Assembly: GCA_963740945.1 (NCBI GenBank)
Contig: CAVUGE010000011.1
Coordinates: forward strand, 36,807 to 100,806
Direction of reading: 5' to 3'
DNA length: 64,000 nucleotides
Origin: CAVQBP01 sp963740945
Lineage (GTDB): Bacteria; Bacteroidota; Ignavibacteria; Ignavibacteriales; Ignavibacteriaceae
Shown piece after piece: positions 8,560 through 17,322 of the stretch. The translations under genes were made by a program, and so were the position numbers. The notes under the pieces are model-generated. The model saw nothing but the letters and a program-made list of their open reading frames with translations. It had not been told where the DNA came from and did no database searches. How positions within the stretch are numbered: the stretch's first letter is position 1; every line of letters begins with the position of its first letter.

Positions 8560-10851
8560 ATGAAGAAGCATATTAAGAAATATCTATTGATTCTATTTAG
8601 TATTTTTGTTTTACTATTTTCATTGGATTTGTTATTCCCGCCTAAAATTGACGTACCATTTTCAAAGGAAATAACAGCTAAAGACGATTTTTTGCTGACA
8701 GTATATCTTTCTAAAGATGATAAGTGGAGAATGGAGACAAAACCGGAAGAGGTTTCTCCGGAACTTGTAAAAGCTATTATCAACAAAGAAGATAAGTGGT
8801 TTTACTGGCATCCGGGAGTTAATCCTGTTGCTGTTATACGTGCATTCATTTCGAATATAACAAAGGGAGAAAGAGTATCGGGCGCATCGACAATCACCAT
8901 GCAAGTTGTACGACTATTAAATCCAAAACAAAGGACATATTCCAATAAATTTGTTGAAATGCTGAGGGCAGTACAGCTTGAAATTCATTACAGCAAAAAA
9001 GAGATTTTGGAAATGTATTTGAGTCTTCTTCCTTTCGGAGGAAATGTTGAAGGAATAAAAGCAGCATCTTATTTTTATTTCAACAGACCGCCTTTAAAAT
9101 TAAGTCTGGCTCAGACTATAACATTAATGGTTATTCCAAATGATCCGAATGATTTAAGAATAGATTATAATGTTGAAAATACTCTCAAAAAAAGGAACTA
9201 TTGGATTCGAAGATTTAAGCAAGGAAAAATATTCCCGGTTTTAAGTTTAAATGATGCCCTTAATGAATCTTTAGTTTCCAAACGATACGGGAGAAAATTT
9301 TCCGCCCCTCATTTTTGTGATTATATCAATTCCATAGATAAAGATACGGAAATCAAAACTACACTTGATCCCACCATTCAGCAAAAAGCAGAAGTTTTAT
9401 TATACAATTATATTAACAGGATCAAGGCAAAGGCGATTACAAACGGTGCAGTTTTAATAATCGATAATAAGAATTCATCTGTCGTTGGTTACTGCGGTTC
9501 TGCAGATTATGATGATTACAATTCTTCCGGCCAGGTAAACGGGGTAACCTCAATCCGTTCTCCCGGATCGACTTTAAAACCGGCGCTTTATGCATACGCA
9601 TTTAATAAAGGTATACTTACGCCTAAAATGAAACTTCTTGACATTCCTACAGATTTTGGAGGCTATAATCCTGAGAATTATGATTTAAAGTTTAGGGGTG
9701 ATATAACAGCAGAGTTTGCTTTGATGAACTCATTAAATGTACCTGCAGTCAGATTACTTCAAGAAACAGGTTTTCACGATTTTATAAATTTTTTAATCAG
9801 AGGAGGATTTAAGGAAATAGAAGTACAAAAAAATATACTTGGACTTTCAACAATATTAGGTGGCTGCGGTGTTACATTGGAGGAATTAACAAGGTTTTAT
9901 TCATGTTTTGCAAATTGTGGAAAACTTTATCCCTTAAATTATTTGCACAAAGAAGGAAAGGGGGAAGGGATAAATTTATTATCCGAAGGTTCGGCATATT
10001 TAATTGCGGATATCCTTTCAAACAATTACCGTCCTGATTTTCCAAATGATCTGCTTGATTTGAGCAGGCTGCCGAAAATAGCTTGGAAGACAGGAACTTC
10101 TTATGGGAAAAGAGATGCATGGGGAGTAGGTTTTAATCCGCGTTATACAATCGGGGTATGGATAGGAAACTTCAGCGGGAAAGGATCACCATATTTATCG
10201 GGAAGTGAAATGGCGGTTCCGTTATTATTTGATCTTTTTAACTCAATTGATACAGGTCCGGATAAAAGCTGGTTTAAAAAACCTGGAACAGTGCTAACAA
10301 GGGAAGTATGTGCGGAAACAGGGCTGCTGCCGGTAAAAAATTGTTCTACTACAATTAAGGACTATTATATTTCAAATTGTTCCCTCAATAAATATTGTGA
10401 TCTTTACAAAGAAGTTTATGTTAACCTATCGGAAACAGTTGAATATTGTCCCGGATGTTTGCCGGGAAGCGGTTACAAAAAGGAACTTTACCCGTTTTAT
10501 AATCCTCAATTGAAATTATGGTACATTCAAAATAATCAAGCCTTTAAGAAAATACCTCCTCATAATCCTGATTGCCAGATAAAATTTGGGGGCAAAGGAC
10601 CAATAATAACTTCACCATCGGAGAATTATGAGTATTTTGTGGAAGAAAATTCAAAGCAGGAGATTCTTCTTCAGGCAGCGTGCGGGTCGGGAGTAAAGGA
10701 AATTTACTGGTACCTGGATGATAAATATTATAAGAAATCAGTACCAGGGAGAAATATTTTCTTTAAGCCGGATAAAGAGAAGATAAAAATTACATGCTTG
10801 GATGATAAGGGAAGGGATTCTCAGGTGTTTATTAAGGTTAAGTTTTATTGA
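8560..10851 (+). CDS. pbpC: Penicillin-binding protein 1C
   Basis: A bifunctional peptidoglycan synthase anchored by one N-terminal helix (about residues 8-26). The GT51 glycosyltransferase domain shows the catalytic Glu in INKEDKWFYWHPG (Glu77 from this start), then GASTITMQ and KKEILEMYLSLLPFGGN. The transpeptidase domain has Ser337-x-x-Lys340 (SPGSTLKP), SLN and KTG (WKTGTSYGKRDAW). The final 85 residues match the beta-sandwich C-terminal domain typical of PBP1C. The frame is open from a GTG at 8545, but the ATG at 8560 gives the sensible start MKKHIKKYLLI with AGGTGA 11 bases ahead. An alpha-2-macroglobulin gene, the common partner of pbpC, is not adjacent. Confidence 0.9.
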   Translation: MKKHIKKYLLILFSIFVLLFSLDLLFPPKIDVPFSKEITAKDDFLLTVYLSKDDKWRMETKPEEVSPELVKAIINKEDKWFYWHPGVNPVAVIRAFISNITKGERVSGASTITMQVVRLLNPKQRTYSNKFVEMLRAVQLEIHYSKKEILEMYLSLLPFGGNVEGIKAASYFYFNRPPLKLSLAQTITLMVIPNDPNDLRIDYNVENTLKKRNYWIRRFKQGKIFPVLSLNDALNESLVSKRYGRKFSAPHFCDYINSIDKDTEIKTTLDPTIQQKAEVLLYNYINRIKAKAITNGAVLIIDNKNSSVVGYCGSADYDDYNSSGQVNGVTSIRSPGSTLKPALYAYAFNKGILTPKMKLLDIPTDFGGYNPENYDLKFRGDITAEFALMNSLNVPAVRLLQETGFHDFINFLIRGGFKEIEVQKNILGLSTILGGCGVTLEELTRFYSCFANCGKLYPLNYLHKEGKGEGINLLSEGSAYLIADILSNNYRPDFPNDLLDLSRLPKIAWKTGTSYGKRDAWGVGFNPRYTIGVWIGNFSGKGSPYLSGSEMAVPLLFDLFNSIDTGPDKSWFKKPGTVLTREVCAETGLLPVKNCSTTIKDYYISNCSLNKYCDLYKEVYVNLSETVEYCPGCLPGSGYKKELYPFYNPQLKLWYIQNNQAFKKIPPHNPDCQIKFGGKGPIITSPSENYEYFVEENSKQEILLQAACGSGVKEIYWYLDDKYYKKSVPGRNIFFKPDKEKIKITCLDDKGRDSQVFIKVKFY

Positions 10852-10978
10852 ATGAGTATATTGTTTATTTCACACGCCGCACAAACCACTCGGCATGTTC
10901 ACATACTTAAGCGGATTCCAATAACATTAAACTTTTATTTCTTCTGGTTAAGAACTCTAATCCTAACTCTGTAAACCA

Positions 10979-11103
10979 TTTTGGGGCCGACTAAAAAGTG
11001 TCATTCCGGGCTTGACCCGGAATCTAACCTTGTAATTTTGCTCTGAAAACAGATGCTGAATCAAGTTCAGCATGACAATCTCTACTTTTTGGCACCCCCA
11101 ATC
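10979..11103. repeat. Nested palindromic repeat element (MITE-like)
   Basis: An element of about 125 bp with imperfect outer inverted repeats (TTTTGGGGCCGACTAAAAAG against CTTTTTGGCACCCCCAA). Inside is TGTCAT at 10,999 against ATGACA ending at 11,077. Two perfect hairpins are nested within: ATTCCGGG/CCCGGAAT at 11,003-11,023 and ATGCTGAA/TTCAGCAT at 11,053-11,073. It contains no ORF. This format is seen in dispersed non-coding repeats of many bacterial genomes. Confidence 0.65.
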
Positions 11104-11165
11104 TTTGAGAATGCATTGTTGCGTCCCAGCTCTATAACTCTAAGATTCTACCTTAGTAAATCAAC

Positions 11166-11220
11166 TTTGAAACCGTTTTGAAACCGTTTTGAAACCGTTT
11201 TGAAATCGTTTTGAAATCGT
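11166..11220 (+). repeat. Tandem repeat, 5 x 11 bp
   Basis: Five head-to-tail copies of an 11-mer: three of TTTGAAACCGT followed by two of TTTGAAATCGT, with no spacer. The unit length is one helical turn. It lies upstream of the M16 peptidase gene. The rest of 10,852-11,447 contains no supported gene apart from the palindromic element. Confidence 0.85.
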
Positions 11221-11447
11221 ATTATTTCCTAATATCCATTCAGTCTGCAGCACCGATGGATTTCCTGTATTTCAAGCTTATTCCATGCTCAGATCCCGGT
11301 AATTGATAAAGAAGGTCGGGGCTATATGAGAGCAAGAGAAGCTTACTTTGAAGATGAACTTCCCTGTTCATTTCCTTGACTACATATACCTGTTTCTCTA
11401 TATTTGATGTCGAATTTTTTATCAATTACGGAATAAAATCAAGTATT

Positions 11448-12704
11448 TTGAACCAATTTAATAAGACAGTTCTTCCAAATGGCGTTAAGATTTTGTCAGA
11501 ATCAATACCGGGTATAAAATCATTTTCATTAGGATTTTGGTTCAATGTAGGCTCGCGTGATGAAAGCTTTCAAAATAACGGTATTACGCATTTTATTGAG
11601 CATATGCTTTTCAAGGGGACACAAAAAAGATCTGCCAGAAAAATAGCTGTTGAGATTGAAGCTGCTGGCGGTTATTTAAATGCTTTCACGTCAAAAGAGC
11701 ATACATGTTATTATGGAAGAGGACTGGCGGAACATTTAGAAAAGACTTTTGATGTTATTTCCGATATGATCCAGAAGCCGGCATTTAAACCAGCCGAAAT
11801 TAAAAAAGAATCGAGTGTCGTAATTGATGAACTCTTTGATATTGAGGATAATCCGGAAGAATTGATATTCGATAAATTTGAGGAAATTGTTTTTGCCGGT
11901 AATGCGCTAAGTCTACCCATAATCGGAACAGAAAAAAATATTAAAAAATTCTCACAGTTCGATCTTTTCAATTTTGTTAAAGAGAAATACGGATTTAACC
12001 GTTTAATAATTTCTGCCTCCGGAGCGGTAGATCATAATAAGTTAATAAAATTAACCGATAAATATTTCAATGTAAACCTTGGAAGAGCTGCGATAAAAAG
12101 AAAACATTATCCTCTCATTGTACTACCTGCAAAAATCGAATTCATCGATAAAGAAATTCAACAGGTACATGCAATTATTGGAAAATCTACTTATGGGTAT
12201 AATGATGATAGGAGAACCAAAGTGGCGCTGTTAACTCAGGTACTCGGAGAAGGGAGCAGTTCAAGGTTATTCCAGACAGTACGCGAAAGAAACGGAATAG
12301 CATATCAAATCAATTCATTCCTTAATTCTTTTTATGATGTATCATCTTTTGGCGTTTATTTGTCGACTAACGAAAAGATGATTGACAGAGCATTGTCTAT
12401 TGTAATAAGGGAGTTCAGGAAACTAAGAGAATCAAAAATTTCCGAAAGGGAATTGAAGAAAGCCAAAGAATCAATAAAAGGGAGTTTAATATTGAGTCTT
12501 GAGAGTACTTCTAACCGGATGATACGCATGGCTCAATCGGAATTATATTATAATAGAATTAAAAATCTTGATGAAATTTTAAAAGAAATAGATTCAGTCA
12601 CCGCTGAAGATATTCTTGAAATATCGAATGAACTTCTACAAGAAGATTCATTTATAAAAGTAATAATCAAATCAAAAAATACACTGTTAAAATGGGCAGC
12701 GTAG
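11448..12704 (+). CDS. M16-family zinc peptidase (processing-peptidase-like)
   Basis: The protein carries the inverted zinc motif HFIEH (His48, Glu51 and His52 from the chosen start) and a distal glutamate in the VVIDELFDIEDNPEE block. This defines an M16 (pitrilysin/MPP-like) metallopeptidase with an N-terminal catalytic half and a C-terminal M16_C half, probably cytosolic or periplasm-facing and forming a closed clamp. The frame is open from a TTG at 11,376, but homologues usually begin near the TVLPNGVKILSE segment, so I chose the TTG at 11,448 (418 residues). The ribosome site is weak for either start. It is followed 19 bp later by ald, probably in one transcript. Confidence 0.85.
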   Translation: MNQFNKTVLPNGVKILSESIPGIKSFSLGFWFNVGSRDESFQNNGITHFIEHMLFKGTQKRSARKIAVEIEAAGGYLNAFTSKEHTCYYGRGLAEHLEKTFDVISDMIQKPAFKPAEIKKESSVVIDELFDIEDNPEELIFDKFEEIVFAGNALSLPIIGTEKNIKKFSQFDLFNFVKEKYGFNRLIISASGAVDHNKLIKLTDKYFNVNLGRAAIKRKHYPLIVLPAKIEFIDKEIQQVHAIIGKSTYGYNDDRRTKVALLTQVLGEGSSSRLFQTVRERNGIAYQINSFLNSFYDVSSFGVYLSTNEKMIDRALSIVIREFRKLRESKISERELKKAKESIKGSLILSLESTSNRMIRMAQSELYYNRIKNLDEILKEIDSVTAEDILEISNELLQEDSFIKVIIKSKNTLLKWAA

Positions 12705-12723
12705 CAAAATAACGAGGTGTAAA

Positions 12724-13839
12724 ATGTTAATTGGGGTTCCAAAAGAGATAAAAACAAACGAAAATAGAGTCGCACTATTACCGGTAGGTGCATCCACTTT
12801 AATTCAGAACGGCCATAAGGTTGTAGTCGAATCAAATGCCGGTGTTGGGAGCGGATTTTCAGATAATGACTATAAAGCTGTGGGAGCAGAAATAGCTTCT
12901 TCACCGGAAGAGATATTTGCAAATGCCGAAATGATTATGAAAGTAAAAGAACCGATTGATCATGAGTATGATATGATTAGAGAGGGGCAGATAGTATTTA
13001 CATATTTTCATTTTGCCGCAAACAAAGAGCTTACCGAAGGGATGATGAAAAATAAATGTGTTGCTATTGCATATGAAACCGTTCAGAAAACGGATAAATC
13101 TTTACCGCTTTTAATTCCGATGAGTGAAGTTGCCGGAAGAATGGCTCCTCAGGAAGGTGCAAAATATCTTGAAAAAGTCATGGGAGGCAGAGGAATACTT
13201 TTAGGTGGTGTTCCGGGAACGGGACCTGCTGAAGTTATGGTTTTGGGTGGAGGAATTGTAGGTACAAACGCTGCAAAAATCGCCGCAGGGTTCGGCGCAA
13301 GAGTTATGATCTTAGACAGTAATCTTTACAGACTGAGATATCTTGATGATGTTATGCCGAAGAATGTTACTACGATGATGTCTAATGAGTATTATATCAG
13401 GGAAAATTTACCAAAGGCAGACCTGGTAATAGGAGCGGTTTTAATTCCGGGAGCAAAGGCTCCAAAACTGGTTACTAAAGATATGCTGAAGCTGATGAAA
13501 GAGGGTTCGGTCATCGTTGATGTATCTGTTGATCAGGGAGGATGTATTGAAACATGTCACCCGACAACACATGAAAATCCTACCTATGTGGTCGACGGAG
13601 TTGTCCATTATTGTGTAGCAAATATGCCCGGAGCTGTGCCGAATACATCTACACTTGCTTTAACAAATGCTACATTACCCTATGCTGTTGAAATAGCAAA
13701 TAAAGGTTTTGAAAAAGCAATTAAAACTAATCCTGAAATAAGTCTGGGATTAAATGTTATTGACGGTAAGATAACTTATAAAGGTGTAGCGGAAGCTTTT
13801 AATTTTGAATATCAATCTGTTGATTCGGTGATAAATTAA
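12724..13839 (+). CDS. ald: Alanine dehydrogenase
   Basis: The 371-residue protein begins MLIGVPKEIKTNENRVAL, the hallmark of the alanine dehydrogenase/transhydrogenase family. It has the catalytic histidine region FTYFHFAANKELTE (near residue 96) and the NAD-binding Rossmann motif VLGGGIVGTNAAKIAAG (near 176-192). Length and continuity match NAD-dependent alanine dehydrogenase, which reversibly converts L-alanine to pyruvate and ammonia, rather than the longer PntA subunit. AACGAGGTG precedes the ATG. Placed before nuoG, its NADH could feed complex I, although a functional link is only inferred. Confidence 0.95.
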   Translation: MLIGVPKEIKTNENRVALLPVGASTLIQNGHKVVVESNAGVGSGFSDNDYKAVGAEIASSPEEIFANAEMIMKVKEPIDHEYDMIREGQIVFTYFHFAANKELTEGMMKNKCVAIAYETVQKTDKSLPLLIPMSEVAGRMAPQEGAKYLEKVMGGRGILLGGVPGTGPAEVMVLGGGIVGTNAAKIAAGFGARVMILDSNLYRLRYLDDVMPKNVTTMMSNEYYIRENLPKADLVIGAVLIPGAKAPKLVTKDMLKLMKEGSVIVDVSVDQGGCIETCHPTTHENPTYVVDGVVHYCVANMPGAVPNTSTLALTNATLPYAVEIANKGFEKAIKTNPEISLGLNVIDGKITYKGVAEAFNFEYQSVDSVIN

Positions 13840-13921
13840 AGTTTAGACGTAGAGACGGAAGATAAAGAGACATCTATCCGTTTATCGTCTTTCGTTTATT
13901 GAAAATATAAAAGGTTTTATA

Positions 13922-15586
13922 ATGTCGAAGTTTGTTCTCGATGGAAAAGAAATAGAATTTGAACATGGTCAGACCATTATTCAGGCTGCAAGTAAATATG
14001 GAATTGATATCCCTCATTTCTGCTGGCATCCGAGTTTAACAATTTCAGGTAATTGCAGGGTTTGTTTAGTTGAGGTGGAAAAAATACCGAAACTTGTAAT
14101 AGCATGTTCAACATTGGCTGCCGAAGGTATGGTAGTTCACTCTGCATCTGAGAAAACTCTTTCAGCCAGAAATGCTGTAATGGAATTTTTATTAATCAAC
14201 CATCCGCTTGATTGCCCTATTTGCGACGAAGCCGGAGAATGCAAGCTCCAGGATTATGCTTATGAGCATAGCGTTGGAGAAAGCAGATTTACAGAAGTAA
14301 AAAATCATAAGGACAAAAGAGTACCTTTAGGTCCTTATGTAATGTTTGATGCAGAAAGATGCATTTCCTGTTCACGCTGCATCCGTTTTTGTGATGAAAT
14401 AGCTAAAGACCCTGAGCTTACTTTTGTAAAGAGAGGGGATAGAGTTACAATTGTAACTTATCCAGGCGAACAAATGGATAATCCCTATTCATTAAATACA
14501 ACCGATATTTGTCCGGTAGGAGCTCTTACAAACAGGGATTTCAGATTCCGTGCAAGGGTCTGGGATATGTCTTCAACAAAATCAATATGTACCGGTTGTT
14601 CGCGCGGCTGTAATTCTGAAATTTGGGTTAGAAATAATGAGGTGTTAAGACTTACCCCAAGGTATAATGAAGAAGTCAACAGCTACTGGATGTGCGACCA
14701 CGGAAGAATAAACACATTTAAATTTATTAATGCGGATGATAGAGTGGACGGTCCTCATTTAAGAAGAGAGGGAACGCTAAGTAAGGTAACCTGGAATGAA
14801 GCGCTGAATGTTGCGGCAAATGAATTAAAATCTTATCAAAAGAATGAAATTGCTTTTATCGGTTCTCCCTATGCTACTAATGAAGATAATTTCTTACTGG
14901 CAAAACTCGCAAAATTGGCCGGTGTAAAAAATATTCTATTTATGCGGCATATAAATCCCGAATTCGGTGACGATATTTTAAGACAAAATGATGTTACTCC
15001 TAATTCCCTGGGAGCCGAACTGGCAGGAGTTAATCCGGCAGCAGATTTAAATGGGATTATCAAAGTTATTAATGAAGGGAAAATAAAAGCTTTATTCTTA
15101 ATTGATGATGATATTATTTCATTAAATTCCGAACTGGAAAATGTACTGGCAAAACTGGAAATCTTAATCGTATGTTCCACCAACTTTGACAAAACAACCA
15201 CACTGGCGGATATAGTTTTCCCTTCGGCAACATATGCAGAGAAGAACGGTACTATGGTAAATTTCCAGGGGATGATCCAGAGATTAAAACCTGCTGTTGC
15301 AACTGCAGACCTTGACCGATCAATGGATGGTATGTCCCAAAGCAGACTAGATAAATTTGGGACAAAATTCGATAAATGGGCTCAGGGAAATAAGCGGGAT
15401 GCGAAATCAGCCTGGAAGATTATTTCCGCTATTTCGAATTCGATGGGATATAAAATGAAATATAATATTGTTGAAGATGTATTTGAAGAATTGGCTAAAT
15501 CGAATGAGGCTTTCAAAGGAATTGATTATGATGATATTGGAGAATCAGGCGTAAAAGTAAAAGTTGAAATTTCAGAAAAAGTATAA
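13922..15586 (+). CDS. nuoG: NADH-quinone oxidoreductase subunit G
   Basis: The 554-residue subunit carries the electron-transfer part of complex I. Visible cluster ligands are Cys34/45/48/62 for the 2Fe-2S cluster, His94 with Cys98/101/107 for the His-Cys 4Fe-4S cluster, and Cys147/150/153 with Cys197 for a further 4Fe-4S cluster. Cys223/226/230/258 match the extra N7 cluster. The molybdopterin-like C-terminal region is short, so the protein is much smaller than E. coli NuoG (about 900 residues) and nearer to mitochondrial-type or FCB versions. It opens a three-gene run nuoG-nuoH-nuoI. The upstream gap of 82 bp shows no clear ribosome site beyond AAAAGG. Confidence 0.93.
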   Translation: MSKFVLDGKEIEFEHGQTIIQAASKYGIDIPHFCWHPSLTISGNCRVCLVEVEKIPKLVIACSTLAAEGMVVHSASEKTLSARNAVMEFLLINHPLDCPICDEAGECKLQDYAYEHSVGESRFTEVKNHKDKRVPLGPYVMFDAERCISCSRCIRFCDEIAKDPELTFVKRGDRVTIVTYPGEQMDNPYSLNTTDICPVGALTNRDFRFRARVWDMSSTKSICTGCSRGCNSEIWVRNNEVLRLTPRYNEEVNSYWMCDHGRINTFKFINADDRVDGPHLRREGTLSKVTWNEALNVAANELKSYQKNEIAFIGSPYATNEDNFLLAKLAKLAGVKNILFMRHINPEFGDDILRQNDVTPNSLGAELAGVNPAADLNGIIKVINEGKIKALFLIDDDIISLNSELENVLAKLEILIVCSTNFDKTTTLADIVFPSATYAEKNGTMVNFQGMIQRLKPAVATADLDRSMDGMSQSRLDKFGTKFDKWAQGNKRDAKSAWKIISAISNSMGYKMKYNIVEDVFEELAKSNEAFKGIDYDDIGESGVKVKVEISEKV

Positions 15587-15601
15587 CCGGGATTTATATA
15601 A

Positions 15602-16639
15602 ATGACTATCCTTGAATTAATCGGAATTACATTAGTAAAGATTGTATTAATTCTTTCGCTCATGCTGTTGACGGTTTCATATTTAGTTTATTTTGAGAGA
15701 CGGGTAAGCGCATGGGCTCAAAACCGTCTCGGACCAAACCGGGTGGGGTGGGAAGGAATATTGCAGCCTTTTGCGGATGTTTTTAAATTATTGTTAAAAG
15801 AAGATATTGTTCCTACGAATGCAAACCGGACAATACATGCATTAGCCCCAATGCTTGCTTTATTCGTAGCATTTACGACGTATGCAGTTATTCCGGTTGG
15901 ACCAAGTGTAAATATATTCGGATTAACTATCCCCCTGGTAGTTGCGGATATAAATATCGGAATACTATATGTTTTAGCTCTATCATCATTAGGGGTATAT
16001 GCTATAACATTTGCCGGATGGTCTTCAGGGAGTAAGTATTCATTATTGGGGGGAATTCGATCTTCAGCCCAGATGATCTCTTATGAAATTTCTATGGGAT
16101 TTTCAGTCGGAGGAGTATTACTTTTATCCGAATCCCTTAGACCTTTGGCAATAGTAAGTTCACAGGGTGCCTGGCTCTGGAATGCGTGGATACAGCCAAT
16201 AGGATTTATCACTTTTGTCGTATCGGCATTTGCCGAAACAAACCGATTACCTTTTGATCTTCCGGAGGCGGAGCCGGAGCTTGTTGGAGGCTTCCACACC
16301 GAATACAGCAGTATGAAATTTGCGGGATTTTTCCTTGCCGAATATGCAAATATGATCATTGCAAGTGCTTTAATAATAACGCTTTACCTGGGCGGGTATA
16401 ATTTACCTTTTATAGATATTAATTCCCTTGGTTTACCCGAATGGTTGAATGTTATAATACAAATAGCTACCTTCTGTGTGAAGATGGGAGCGATTTTGTT
16501 CTTTTTCCTATGGGTTAGATGGAGTCTCCCGAGATTCAGATATGATCAGCTAATGAGCCTCGGTTGGAAAGTTATGTTTCCACTTTCATTAGTTAATATT
16601 ATTTGGGTTGCAGCTTTAGTAATGATCTTTAAACTATAA
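15602..16639 (+). CDS. nuoH: NADH-quinone oxidoreductase subunit H
   Basis: A 345-residue inner-membrane subunit with about eight transmembrane helices. It sits at the junction between the hydrophilic arm and the membrane arm of complex I and forms part of the quinone pocket. Diagnostic segments are FERRVSAWAQNRLGPNRVG near residues 30-48, ETNRLPFDLPEAEPELVGG near 208-230 and the EYSSMKFAGFFLAEYAN block after it. Sixteen bp separate it from nuoG, so cotranslation is likely. Confidence 0.96.
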   Translation: MTILELIGITLVKIVLILSLMLLTVSYLVYFERRVSAWAQNRLGPNRVGWEGILQPFADVFKLLLKEDIVPTNANRTIHALAPMLALFVAFTTYAVIPVGPSVNIFGLTIPLVVADINIGILYVLALSSLGVYAITFAGWSSGSKYSLLGGIRSSAQMISYEISMGFSVGGVLLLSESLRPLAIVSSQGAWLWNAWIQPIGFITFVVSAFAETNRLPFDLPEAEPELVGGFHTEYSSMKFAGFFLAEYANMIIASALIITLYLGGYNLPFIDINSLGLPEWLNVIIQIATFCVKMGAILFFFLWVRWSLPRFRYDQLMSLGWKVMFPLSLVNIIWVAALVMIFKL

Positions 16640-16650
16640 TGCCTAGATAT

Positions 16651-16747
16651 AAAGATGATATCTTTAACAGAAAGATTATTTTCGATTTTTAATTAAAACG
16701 TGAGTTCGGATTAAATTTTATTATTTAAAAATAAAGATGTCATCTTT
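16651..16747. repeat. Paired AAAGATG palindromes between nuoH and nuoI
   Basis: AAAGATGATATCTTT at 16,651-16,665 (6-base arms) and AAAGATGTCATCTTT at 16,733-16,747 (perfect 7-base arms around one central base) lie about 82 bp apart centre to centre in the 150 bp gap inside the nuo run. They could be protein-binding half-sites or weak mRNA hairpins. No known regulator is assigned. Confidence 0.5.
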
Positions 16748-16789
16748 CAAATACGGTTTTTAGGATTTGAAAATTGATTAAGGATTTTA

Positions 16790-17284
16790 ATGGCAGTTAA
16801 GAGAAGAGAAAAAGATTTAACATTTTTAGAGAAGATATATATACCGGAAATTGTTAAGGGTTTATCGCTAACGTTAAAGAATATGTTTAAGCCCAAGTTT
16901 ACACTTAAATACCCGGAAGAGAAATTTATTCCGCCGGCATCATACAGAGGCAGGCCTGTTTTAGTACAGGAAGAAAATGGTGTCGAGAGATGTGTAGCTT
17001 GCGGGCTTTGCAGCCGTGTTTGTCCTTCGTTAGCAATTGAGGTTCAGGCTGGTGAAACGGAAAGTGAAAAAGAACGTTATCCCGAAAAGTTTGAAATCAA
17101 TATGATTCGATGCATCTTTTGCGGATTCTGCGAAGAGGTATGTCCCGAAGAAGCAATCGTTATGAGCAAAGATTATGAGTTAGCATTTTCAAAGAGGGAA
17201 GATGCTATTTATGGCAAAGATAAATTATTAGTTCCTGTTCACCAGCTGCAGGATAGAATTAATTTTTTAAGAAGTTATAAATAG
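16790..17284 (+). CDS. nuoI: NADH-quinone oxidoreductase subunit I
   Basis: The 164-residue ferredoxin-like subunit has two 4Fe-4S motifs, CVACGLCSRVCP (near residues 68-79) and CIFCGFCEEVCP (near 107-118). They hold clusters N6a and N6b, which pass electrons toward N2. The amphipathic N-terminus anchors it on the membrane arm beside NuoH. It ends the nuo run here; nuoA-F and nuoJ-N are not in the window, so complex I genes are split across the genome or the set lies elsewhere. Confidence 0.95.
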   Translation: MAVKRREKDLTFLEKIYIPEIVKGLSLTLKNMFKPKFTLKYPEEKFIPPASYRGRPVLVQEENGVERCVACGLCSRVCPSLAIEVQAGETESEKERYPEKFEINMIRCIFCGFCEEVCPEEAIVMSKDYELAFSKREDAIYGKDKLLVPVHQLQDRINFLRSYK

Positions 17285-17322
17285 TATTATTATCTGGTTT
17301 TTGTACCAGTAATTGGGGTGCT

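Noticed and set aside
11166..11220. Tandem repeats as a CRISPR array
   Set aside because: Units are 11 bp with no spacers and no cas genes are nearby.
11376..11447. N-terminal extension of the M16 peptidase
   Set aside because: The 24 residues before LNQFNKTVLPNG have no family counterpart and begin at a TTG without a good ribosome site.
12548..12922. Minus-strand ORF of 124 residues across the M16-ald junction
   Set aside because: It overlaps two well-supported genes on the other strand and has no recognisable domain.
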